Origin: Sanderia malayensis
Lineage: Eukaryota; Cnidaria; Scyphozoa; Semaeostomeae; Pelagiidae
Assembly (NCBI GenBank): GCA_013076295.1
Contig: RQOL01000784.1
Location: forward strand, 1-64,000
DNA: 64,000 bases
Direction of reading: 5' to 3'
The notes under the pieces are model-generated. The model made no database searches. It saw nothing but the letters and a program-made list of their open reading frames with translations, and was not told where the DNA came from. Of this stretch, positions 55,401-64,000 are shown one piece after another. Each line of letters starts with the position of its first letter. The stretch's first letter is position 1. The position numbers and the translations under genes are program-made.

Positions 55401-58400
55401 GTTAAAAGCCTCTTTTGTGTATTATTTGCGTGAGCGTCAATCTGATGCATGCAAATGACGACCGTTTAGAAAGATCCCATAAAATATGCTTGAATAAATG
55501 CAAAATTTTAATTTACATATTTAGCTATATTGACGAAACTGAAATGCTTGAATAGCAGTAGCAGAGTATTTGTCATTTATACAATTCTATTGCAATCTAC
55601 ATACACTTGCGTTTATCTTTATTTATGTTCATATTCATGTTCGTACGTTCGGTGTTCACTGGGCGGATCCTGTTTAACAGGAGTATCGACATTCTTTTAG
55701 TTACACACCATTTATCTTTTCAAGTTTCTTAGCTGTCTTTCACCCAGTATTGTTTCTCCTTAAGTTTGTAGCTACTATCTAAGTGCTGTAAGTAAAAAAT
55801 ATAATACAATAATACACTTGCTTATAAAAATTGTGTGTAATCAATATTTTTCACCTTTCAGACAATGAAAACATTGCAAATCGTCTCAATGAAAAAATTA
55901 ACGAAAAACAAGACGAAACAACGAGTGTAAGCGTGATATTTTAAATCTATACGTTTAATAGTTGTTGTAATATTCAATAGAAAAGTCACTTCCAGCTACT
56001 ATGCCAATCTATTTGCTCTAAACTTTTTATAGCCTGCTTCGACGTTATTCATATCATATTTACTCGATTGAACACCGCGGAACTACTTTAATTTTCAGAG
56101 CTTTAAAATAAAGTAATTCCCAAAAAGCCTGCCAAAATAAATCATTTTTGTGCGAAAATGTTATCGTCAGAGATTTTTACTGCCAATATGACAATAGGAA
56201 GTTTGAGATGTATATTTCCCTAAAATCTGGTACGATTGATCAGCAAAAGAACAATTTAGAATGAACTAAAACTTTATTTAATAATAGAATTGGCAACATA
56301 ATGTGTGATAGTGCTTAATTTTGTCAGCTATAACTTTACATGCATGGTTAATTTAGTCAAACGAGAAACTAACATTTGAGAGGCCAGCTTAATTTGATCA
56401 AAAAATGCTTTGATGTTTCTGGAATTAATGATGCAATTGCACCAACAACTGAACTAGATGACCCGTTTCTCGATAAAGATGCAAATGAGAAGTTTTTAAG
56501 ATTAGCAGAATTTAATTAATGGTAAAATTATATGAATCATTTCGTATTAGACAGGGAAATTCTTATAAGAATCTAGCAATCAGGGTAACCGGAATTCTGT
56601 TTTTTGAGACATGTTACTGGGGGGTTTGGGTTTCAAAATCCGCCAGGGGACAAAAAATTTTTGGCCCGGGGGTCATGTTATTGCTTACGTCATACCTTGC
56701 GGGTCAATAAAAATTTTTTTAATCAAACGTCAACAAAATTAATATCAATCGAAAGAGCATTTTAAACCAAGCAAAAAACGTATAAGAACTAGGGCCATAA
56801 AAGCTATATAGAAAAAAATATGAGCTCTTGAAAGTTTTGTAATGACGTCATCAGAATGGACTAAAGTTCAAATGATGTACTTTTTAAGTTATTTCGCATT
56901 GTAATGACATTTCAAATTATGCCCATTCACTGTCATCGCTATCACTACTGCTTTCACCATCGCTAGAATCGCCAAAAAGATATAATTAAGTTCCGTGTCG
57001 TTTTAAAATTTTACGAAGATTTACTTTTAATTTTAATTGTAGATAAGTTGCAATGTGCTTACCTTTATACCATACAAGCACAACAGATATCTCCGCTCCA
57101 CTCCAACTTCCAGCCACTGTTCATTATGTTTCTACCGAGCATTACTCTTTTACCGCACTGCAGCCTTTTAATTAGCTGAACGTTTGCTCGTCCAATATGT
57201 TGCTGTAAGGATTTTGGGTCGGCCGGCAGGCTCATTGATGATTTAGTTTTCATTTGAGTTGCATAATCTTACCCTGGCTTTGATGCAGTTTCTTCTTTTA
57301 GTCCATTGTAGCAATTTAGTTGAAAGAATCCTACAATATTGCTCTCCATATCTTCACTAATAACTTCACATTCTCCAAACCCTTCTAATAATTTAAGGAT
57401 ACCGTTTTCGCCAAGCACTGTTAACACTGTTAACTCTTCCAGCTTCAGACAAAGATCCTCACCAATGTTATCTACTACTTATTCTCCTGGTATATGCTTA
57501 CACTAAATATAAGCCATCTTTCCATGCTTTATGGAGATAGATAGTGATAAATGCGTTGACATCCAAGAAGTAGTAGATAACGTTGGTGTGGATCTTTGTG
57601 TGAAGCTGGAAGAGTTAACAGTGTTAACAGTGCTTGGCGGAAACGGTATCCTTAAATTATTAGAAGGGTTTGGAGAATGTGAAGTTATTAGTGAAGATAT
57701 GGAGAGAATTGTTGTAAGATTCTTTCATCTAAATTGCTACAATGGACTAAAAGAAGAAAACTACATCAAAACCAGGGTAAGATTATACAACCAAAATGAA
57801 AACTAAATCAGAGAAAGCGGGCTGGCCCGCTAGAAAAGATCTCACTGGAGCACTACCGAGATCTCGGCAACCGGTTTGAAAATTTCTCATATGAACACTC
57901 CATCCCGCTTACCGGGCCAGAAACGTGCCGACTGCGTATGCACAATCATTGTTTTCATTGTCAATTTCTCAAGTGACAAATATCATGTTACAGTTTCTAT
58001 CCCGGCCGGCGGGACGGAATTTTTTCATATGAACAAAATTTACTTCTGTCTCGCTTAGTGAGCTGGCCCGGTAAGCGGGCTTATATGAACAGGCCCTTAG
58101 ACGAGCAAACTGTCAGCTAATGGAATGGCTGCAGTGCAGTAAAAGAGTAATGCTCGGTAGAAACATAATGAACAGTGGCTACGCACTGACTCTGAGATAT
58201 CTGTTGTGCCTGTATGGTATGAAGGTAAGCATATTGAAACTTATCTACAATTAAAATTAAAAGTAAATCTTCGCAAAACCAATAGTGCTTCAAAACACAT
58301 TTTCGGGTAATCAGCTACCACTGTTTGGGAAAGATGGTAGAAAGCGAAGAAGAAAGGAGGTCAATGTGAAAACAACAAAAATGCATTTTAAAACGACACG

Positions 58401-61400
58401 GAACTTAATTATATCTTTTTTGGCGATTCTAGCGATGGTGAAAGCAGTAGTGATAGCGATGACAGGGAATGGGCCTAATTGGAAATGTCATTACAATGCG
58501 AAATAACTTAAAAAGTACATCATTTGAACTTTAGTCCATTCTGATGACGTCATTACAAAACTTTCAAGAGCTCATATTTTTTTCTATATAGCTTTTATGG
58601 CCCTAGTTCTTATACGTTTTTTGCTTGGTTTAAAGTGCTCTTTCGGTTGATATTAATTTTGTTGACGTTTGATTAAAAAAATTTTTATTGACCCGCAAGG
58701 TATGACGTAAGCAATAACATGACCCCCGGGCCAAAAATTTTTTGTCCCCTGGCGGATTTTGAAACCCAAACCCCCCAGTAACATGTCTCAAAAAACAGAA
58801 TTCCGGTTACCCTGATTGCTAGATTCTTATAAGAATTTCCCTGTCTATATTTAGTTAGTAATATATTCATATAAATTACACAATAATTAGTTCTTAAGAC
58901 CACATTGTTGTGTTAATGAAAATACTCGAAATTGTCGAATCAATATACACTCGCTTTGAATTTAAAAACGATATTATTGAAGGAAGTAAATCGCCAAGGT
59001 TGATTTAAGATTTTTCGTTGTTTTGTAATTAGGGTACTCGGCGATTCTGAGGGTGTTTCGAGCTAGCCCTGCATTTAGCTAAAAATAGTGCGGCGCTCTT
59101 TAAATCAACTTGATCTCACATATGGCGCTCGTTCAGAATCAGCGCTCAAGCGGGGCTTAATTGAGTAAATACGGTGTGTTTTCTGTAATGAGTGCTAATA
59201 ACCTTATATTTTCATGTTCATATTTAATTCTTTTAAAGAGTTTCAAGGTTTTCAAGAGACCCTCCATTAAAACATAAATTACCATATTCAGTAAAAGGAA
59301 AAAGCTACGAGTTACATTAAAATTTGAAATATTTTTACAATAGATGTAATATTTACAATAATAACGAAGATATCTGTTAAATAAAGACTTTTTGAAGATT
59401 ATTTCCAGAGTTGACCTTTGATTTTACGAGAAATTTTGACCAAACGTCTTTTTAGTTTCTGGTGAGGTTATGTTACAGGGGATTTTCTATCTATATGTAG
59501 TTAGAATAGCTAGAGCTATCCCTTCCCTATTTATTTGGAAGCTTTATTCTTCATGTTCAATTATAAATTTACCGTATTTATAAGGAGCGCTATAGTTTCT
59601 CTGTTTCAATCACGTTTAGCTTTGCTTGACATCTTTATGTGTTTGTTGATTCTAGGCCGGGAAGAAAGTGAAGTCAACTCGAAAGAAGTCGAACGATGCT
59701 TCGATAAATACTGCCAGTCATAGTGGGACCAGCGAAAGAGAAATTAATTCTGGTTTACCTGCACCTCACACAAAATTCCTGCAGCTTTCCGAAGAGAAGA
59801 GAAAAGTAAGTACTCCATATCGCATTTAGTGATCCTCCAAAAAGCCCCCTTTCTGAAATCATGTGCAAGGATATTAAAGATTATAAAGCATAGTTTTTAC
59901 CCAGCTTAATATCAAATACAAATCGAGTTAATATTTTGCTTTTGCAAATACGCCACCGGGGACTTTTGCAGTTTGCCTCTCTGAATTGATTAGCGTTTCA
60001 TTTTAGATGCTATAAGTGTATATCACCTGGAATGAAAGTTTAATTATTTGTTTATTGTTGCAATGCAAATCAAGCCAGAAGTTTCGTGTTTTTATGTAAA
60101 TCGGGTTTTATTGCAACTCACTTGTAACTACTGAGGAATTTTTGACTGTCGATTTTTCCAATGCGTGCAAACGTAACGACTGCACAAGTTGCATACTGCT
60201 ATTGTTTATTTAGCAAAGGCATTATTGGGCATCGTTGTCGAGGTTGTATCATGTGAATTTGATGATTTTTCACTTATGCAGTTGGTCTCTGTTAATCGTA
60301 GAGACTTCGTGAAGCAGGTGTGACGGTGATGAAAAAGGCTCTGGCTGTTCTTCAAATATTCGCAATAAGGTATGCTTTGCATTATCATACCAGGCAGCTT
60401 TTGCAACAAGTGAATGCCAGAATAAATCGATATTTAATATGCAAATACATCTGCAACATTAAAAGTAGGCTCTCTACTGATGCAGCTATGAACCTAGACC
60501 TTTACTTTTGCTTATTCCATTTTTTTCAGTCAATTTGGCTGCAGTGCAAAGCATTTCGAAGAACATATGATGAGGAAGTCTGCTGTCGCCACAGCTGCGA
60601 CAGGATACCAGTAAGTTGTTTACATATTGCCGCCATTTAAATCTAATAAAGCCCTCTAATAAAGCATCGAACATTCTAAGCATTGCTTTCATTTTTCGCT
60701 TAAAGGCAAGAAGGGATATCTCGCCCAGCCTAGGGGGGATCATCCGGGCAAAACAGGACGAGATAAAACACCATGTAAACGCAAAGTTAAAATTGTAAGC
60801 AGGATCATGTAAATGTAAACGGGCCCTGAGAGTAGAGATACCGAACGTCTAAATCTATATGTTGTGAGTTGTGAGATTTTCTTGGACAGTAAAACTTTAC
60901 AATTCCCGTCAGCGCCCTGCATATTCAATACATAATATTGAAATGAAGCGTTATGTGAACATGTGAACATTGATGGAGAAATGTGCTTAATTTTTTATTG
61001 CTTTAACCATGTACCTGATTCCTTTCTGGTTTTGCAACCAAAATGCTACCTTTAATGCTTTGTTATCAATTCAATGCTATTATCGACATACAGTGAAGCC
61101 TGTATATAACTGACCCCTATGTAATCGATGCTTTTGTTGCTGCAAACAAGTGTCCGTGAGAGGTGCCCAACCCCTGGAGAGTTAGAGGTTGTTTTTGAAA
61201 AGGGATGAGCAATGTGAGTATTTGTGTACCGGATATGGATGCTGCAGACAAGTGTCAATGAATAGGGATTCAGCTATAGTCCATTTTGTAGAGGTGCTTA
61301 GCGAACTCTTATCTCTCTAATAGGAATGCATTAGACAACTTGAAGATGTCCACAGACAGAATTACGAAACTGCATAGGCAGCTACAAGAGCTTGGCATGA

Positions 61401-63600
61401 TGGATCCAGATTCAGAAGCAGATTCGTGCCCTGGTTCACCCGTGTTGAGGAAGTCCTGGTCATTCGCAAGGCAGATGTCCACAACATCAATGGCGCGTAG
61501 CAGGAGTTCGTCTGTCTCGTCTTCCGATTCTGATATTACAGTACAGAGTGAAACGGTACAGTGGGAAGTTCTAAGTCTGAGATTATTTTATTCTTTAAAC
61601 CCATACCTAGGTTATTAGGGCTTGTACTTAAGGTTAAAACATGTTTACTGCTTATGAAGGCTGGACGCGGATTCGAAGGTTAACGGTAGGCTATTTTTTT
61701 CATTGCACTTTACTTGCGCTATTCTGATAGCAGTCTTTTCTTTATAGAAGAACAATGCTATTCAAGAAGAGATTATTCGAGAAGTTAGAAATGAACTGGC
61801 ACCATCTCTCAAGATCTTGCTGCAGCATGGCCTGTGCAGGGTATGCACCACTATGTCTATAAAATATGTTACTTGTAATAATATGTGTGGAAAATGATAC
61901 TATGAACAGCCATGAAAGGTATCATGGAGTGTGTCACAACGCTCCATAAATGTACCATCTTTCATCCAGTATTTAAATTGCTGTTACCATCATGTGCTGA
62001 TAGCGAACTTGGTTGTTGTTTCTGTTTTTAATTTTATTTATGAAGCACAACTCCCCACTGATTGATCTACAATAGATAGATAAGGGGCAACATAAGTATT
62101 GCTACTACTTAGTATTATATTGATTTTTTTGCCATGTTGGTTCAAAGGAATGTTTGCAAGTATACTGCTTTATTAGTTTTATCATACTATGATGCTGAAG
62201 GTTTTATGTTCTCTCGTCAGACAATAGAGACCTCTGTGCTGTCAACAAGGAGACTGTTGGGCTGTATGTCGACCAGAACAAGCCTCGGAGGCTCGATGCA
62301 CGCCTGGGAATTTTTCAATGAATTTTACAAGATGAAGGTGAACTTTAATTCCTTCACCATTTCACCTTGTGTATTTAGACAAGAGCATTAGAAGTTAATG
62401 TGAGCTATTGGTCGACACTCACGGTGCGTAAAATGTTATTGGGATGTGGTACACTGGAACCTCTATTTATGGACACCCATACACAACAGGCAAATTATAT
62501 TTTTCAAAAGCTTTTTTAAATTTGGTCAACTCTTTGCAAAAGGAACCTCTATCAAACGGTCATCTCTCTACAACGGAAAAACTCGTCGACCTCCTAGGTG
62601 TCTATTATATGGAGGCTCTATTGTAGTTAGATAAGTCAAGTGAGGAGTCGTAAAAATTCTTCAGTTTATCTCTTGGAAATGTAATTTGTTATAATCTTTA
62701 ATCATTTGACCAAGCCCAACATGCCTCAATGTGGGAACGAAAGCTTTTGCAATGCTTCTATGATCGTATTACATGCTGTGCTATTTGTTGTTTATATTTG
62801 GCATGACATGCTGCAAATGCTGTTTATTTTTAGCATGGCAATCGGTTTAATAACCAACCAAATGTGAAATTATCTGAATCATTTGGTGTTGACCTTGGAG
62901 GAACACAAGAAACACCAAGACAGGTAAGCCTTTTTCTACTTCGCACAGTTACTATCAACTTAGCATAAGAGTCTTTTATATCCGCTGTAAAGTTAATATT
63001 AGCATTGCTTATACATTGAATATGAACAAAGTTCTTTCATTTACCAGACACTACTTACTGCTCTGCACAAGATTAAGTCGTCTCATGAACCCGAAAGCGT
63101 AGCTACGATGCAATGTTTCGAGCGTTGGTCTGCGCTGGACTCAATCGACAGAAACTGCTGTATTGGGTTAGGCTGGTCATTCGAAGCCCTGAATTAGTGG
63201 ATAAACATTATGAAAGATGGTCATTTCTGGTTCGAACTGGTGAGTTCTATTGATCGATTGTATCCTGCATCCAACATGTGCAATGCTGTGCGATTTTTCA
63301 CCTATTGTCGAGCAATCATAGACAATTTTTGAGCTAACGGTGTTTTTATAGCATGGTGTATGAATCCACAGGCCAACATCATCTGAAATGCTTCTGGAGG
63401 AGACAAATCAATATTGCTTGCTTACTCGTGAATAGCACAACCATGGGTGGCTTCTCTGCTATCATTGATTTTATAATTTATTGCAGGTTTCGATGGGTGC
63501 TGGTCGCATTAGAGAAACTTTCAAATCTGAAATTCTATCTACCTGAGGATTTGGCGATTAGAATTTGCTCAAGAGCTACAATGAATTTGGCGACCATATT
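50920..63600 (+). CDS. RUNDC1: RUNDC1-like gene, about 19 exons
   Basis: Nineteen plus-strand exons encode an acidic N-terminus, a long coiled-coil part and a C-terminal RUN domain, the layout of RUN domain-containing protein 1. The strongest match is the block around LMALTTHFAQ, VQFRLKQIVSA and LLRELEDFAFVGCPE, which I recognise from vertebrate RUNDC1. RUN domains usually contact small GTPases of the Rap and Rab groups; RUNDC1 function is poorly known. Introns carry a tRNA gene and three mobile elements. Three defects are visible: donor GAAAGT after exon 2, and one-base losses in exons 18 and 19. The start ATG at 50920 opens the first frame that splices in phase. Identity rests on remembered family features, not a search. 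Confidence 0.75.
52544..52610. repeat. Tandem duplication of ~34 bp
   Basis: CTTGTACCCATTTTATGAAA and AAGGTGCTT occur twice in a row, just left of the Kolobok-like element. Confidence 0.7.
52616..53796. mobile_element. Kolobok-like element with TTAA duplications
   Basis: TTAA (52612-52615 and 53797-53800) flanks inverted ends AGGAGAACTGTCACC that match for ~110 bases, with some differences inward. TTAA duplications are shared by Kolobok and piggyBac; the end sequence and cargo favour Kolobok. No transposase is present. It lies in intron 6 of the host gene. Confidence 0.82.
52907..53510 (+). pseudogene. P2X7 C-terminal-like cargo gene of the Kolobok-like element
   Basis: A short Ser/Glu-rich exon from ATG 52907 (MASNYENYELEISGHDEIDL) is followed, after an acceptor at 53150-53151, by CQCGHCCEMPTGRESLCCHE and EDDLWIWTQFRRAATEFRN. 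The Cys pattern WCxCGxC..MP(T)..E..CC is that of the cytoplasmic ballast domain of P2X7. Stand-alone copies of this domain are numerous in invertebrates and linked to transposons. The donor of the first exon cannot be placed in phase, and a stop follows near 53397, so it is probably dead. Confidence 0.65.
53804..53842. repeat. Perfect 17-bp hairpin
   Basis: TTTAAACAACCATGTAC and its exact complement around ATAAA, a few bases right of the Kolobok-like element. Confidence 0.88.
54335..55926 (+). CDS. RUNDC1: RUNDC1-like exons 7-10 (second coiled coil)
   Basis: Exon 7 54335-54376, exon 8 54615-54657, exon 9 55226-55292, exon 10 55862-55926, each with AG before and GT after and phases that agree. 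They encode EEFEAM, RNQIDKAMAK, EHFISQLTTQIKDMEDFVEF and NRLNEKINEKQDETTS, a continuous coiled coil like the mid part of RUNDC1. The tRNA-Glu gene lies in the intron between exons 7 and 8. Confidence 0.78.
54515..54586 (+). tRNA. tRNA-Glu (anticodon TTC)
   Basis: Acceptor arms TCCCGTG / CACGGGA pair fully. The D arm (GGTCTAGTGGTTAGGATC) carries the A box. The anticodon stem CGGCG / CGCCG encloses TTTTCAC with TTC at 54548-54550. The T arm GGGGTTCGATTCCCC carries the B box GGTTCGATTCC. G54586 is the discriminator. A T-run (54594-54597) can end Pol III transcription. No intron. It lies on the sense strand of the host intron 7. Confidence 0.97.
57065..57480 (-). pseudogene. Left-arm copy of the foldback cargo
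   Basis: The minus-strand counterpart of 57590-58200: FECEVISEDMES-like segment, then MKTKSSMSLPADPKSLQQHI and GRANVQLIKRLQC. It lacks its own ATG region, which the two arms share at the centre. Confidence 0.6.
57531..57806 (+). CDS. Cargo coding segment of the foldback element
   Basis: Frame from ATG 57531, MEIDSDKCVDIQEVVDNVGV, then FFHLNCYNGLKEENYIKTRV ending at TAA. In a shifted frame the sequence continues with SSMNLPANPKSLKQHIRRAN in copy A, and similar sequence after the nested insertion here. The join LYNQNEN..PKSLKQHIRRANFQ resembles a cysteine-rich-domain protein family common in cnidarians (pattern LPPT..AL..H..RA.YQ). The same frame break occurs in all three copies, so it predates their spread or is a very short intron. 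Confidence 0.55.
   Translation: MEIDSDKCVDIQEVVDNVGVDLCVKLEELTVLTVLGGNGILKLLEGFGECEVISEDMERIVVRFFHLNCYNGLKEENYIKTRVRLYNQNEN
57809..58100. mobile_element. Nested MITE in the right arm
   Basis: Begins near CAGAGAAAGCGGGCTGGCCC and ends near CCGGTAAGCGGGCTTATATG. Copies of CATATGAAC and GGGCTGGCCCG/GAGCTGGCCCG recur near both ends. It is absent from the left arm and copy A, which places its edges within a few bases. Confidence 0.65.
58846..59655. other. Remainder of host intron 10
   Basis: A+T-rich; no gene or element recognised. Confidence 0.5.
59656..63600 (+). CDS. RUNDC1: RUNDC1-like exons 11-19 (linker and RUN domain)
   Basis: Exon 11 59656-59805 (basic, Ser-rich), 12 60302-60369 (VMKKALAVLQIF), 13 60530-60610 (QFGCSAKHFEEHMMRKSAVA), 14 61324-61555 (Ser-rich loop), 15 61748-61840 (NELAPSLKILLQHGL), 16 62221-62337 (HAWEFFNEFYKMK), 17 62834-62923 (KLSESFGVDL), 18 63048-63239 and 19 from 63487. 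Exon 18 changes frame near 63090: HKIKSSHEP in one frame, YDAMFRALVCAGLNRQKLLY in the next. Exon 19 changes frame after GFDG near 63499, then LVALEKLSNLKFYLPEDLAI. The last residues and stop are uncertain. Confidence 0.75.
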
Positions 63601-64000
63601 AATTTTGTTGAAAGATATAAGTGATTGCTTTAATAATCAGGGAATTCCCAATATTTTCTTGTACATTATACATGATCATAATATTTATTCCGTAAATATA
63701 CGCACCAGATTTGAATTGAATTAAAAATGTTGAATTGTCAAGAAGTAAATAGTAGGTTAGTTGCGTTAGGATGGTATAGGTGTATTTATATCAGAGCATT
63801 TTATTCTTTTGAGTTACAATCTATTATGAAAGCGGGACACAACAGTTAATGAACTCATAGGCTCAATTTGTCCATTTGTCCATTTATTTATGTTACTGTG
63901 TCAGTCAGCAAATTATATTTGCAAATTGAAATTATAGCCAGGCAGAAATGTATGGTTTGGAAAACTTGTCGCCATGTTTTGGGACATTGAATGGAGAAAG

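Larger units (their letters stand above)
56550..58845. mobile_element. Foldback element, copy B, 2.3 kb, gene in both arms
   Basis: GACAGGGAAATTCTTATAAG starts the left arm and its complement ends the right arm, with TA outside (56548-56549, 58846-58847). The arms are ~1 kb each, almost the whole element, and meet near 57500. Each arm carries the same coding segment in opposite orientation and the same 3' flank (TGATGACGTCATTACAAAAC). The right arm is interrupted by a separate repeat at 57809-58100. It lies in intron 10 of the host gene. Confidence 0.88.

Noticed and set aside
61080..62640. CAGTGAAGCCTGTATATAAC and CACTGGAACCTCTATTTATG as MITE ends in the last introns
   Set aside because: Each resembles a pogo-like end, but I could not find a matching opposite end at a sensible distance.

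Overview
This window looks like metazoan nuclear DNA, most probably from a marine invertebrate such as a cnidarian. The reasons are a spliced animal gene with canonical GT-AG introns, an animal-type nuclear tRNA-Glu, and an unusually mixed set of mobile elements: Ty3/gypsy, Ty1/copia, BEL/Pao, DIRS-type tyrosine-recombinase elements, LINEs, Penelope, Ginger1, hAT, Kolobok-like and pogo-like. The clade is inferred. No prokaryotic features are seen.

Layout. 1-8047 is a Ty3/gypsy element on the minus strand, with its pol running off the left edge, a gag remnant, a PBS and a 5' LTR. Its gag is split by a 4.76-kb DNA transposon (2629-7386). That transposon has ~270-bp terminal inverted repeats and an 8-bp target duplication. 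It carries two convergent intact genes, a HECT-type ubiquitin ligase and a retroviral-like DDE integrase. This is the most striking object in the window. 9448-15732 is a complete Ginger1-type element with CCGG target duplications, a multi-exon integrase gene on the minus strand, and a 13-unit subterminal array whose hairpin loops flip orientation. 16.3-19.3 kb and 26.8-28.1 kb hold broken DIRS parts (gag, RT scrap, tyrosine recombinase). A LINE fragment between them was split by a 6.9-kb inverted-repeat element (19515-26408) with opposing arrays of a CCTATACT-containing repeat. 28.6-31.1 kb is a ~126-bp satellite. 32222-37318 is a BEL/Pao element with two identical LTRs and an intact pol but a truncated gag. 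It sits in the 5' region of a copia element (37.4-40.9 kb) that is itself cut by a foldback MITE and a hAT element. 42.2-46.3 kb holds a second DIRS set with RT and recombinase on opposite strands. 46.7-48.0 kb is a LINE.

From 50920 to about 63600 lies the one recognisable host gene, a RUNDC1-like gene (coiled coil plus RUN domain) on the plus strand with about 19 exons. Its introns hold a tRNA-Glu gene, a Kolobok-like element with a P2X7-C-like coding remnant, and a 2.3-kb foldback element whose two arms each carry the same coding sequence. The host gene has one mutated splice donor and two single-base frameshifts, so this copy is either damaged or misassembled.

The nesting gives an order of events: the gypsy, DIRS, LINE and copia copies came first, and the HECT-integrase transposon, the hAT and pogo-like elements and the BEL element came later.
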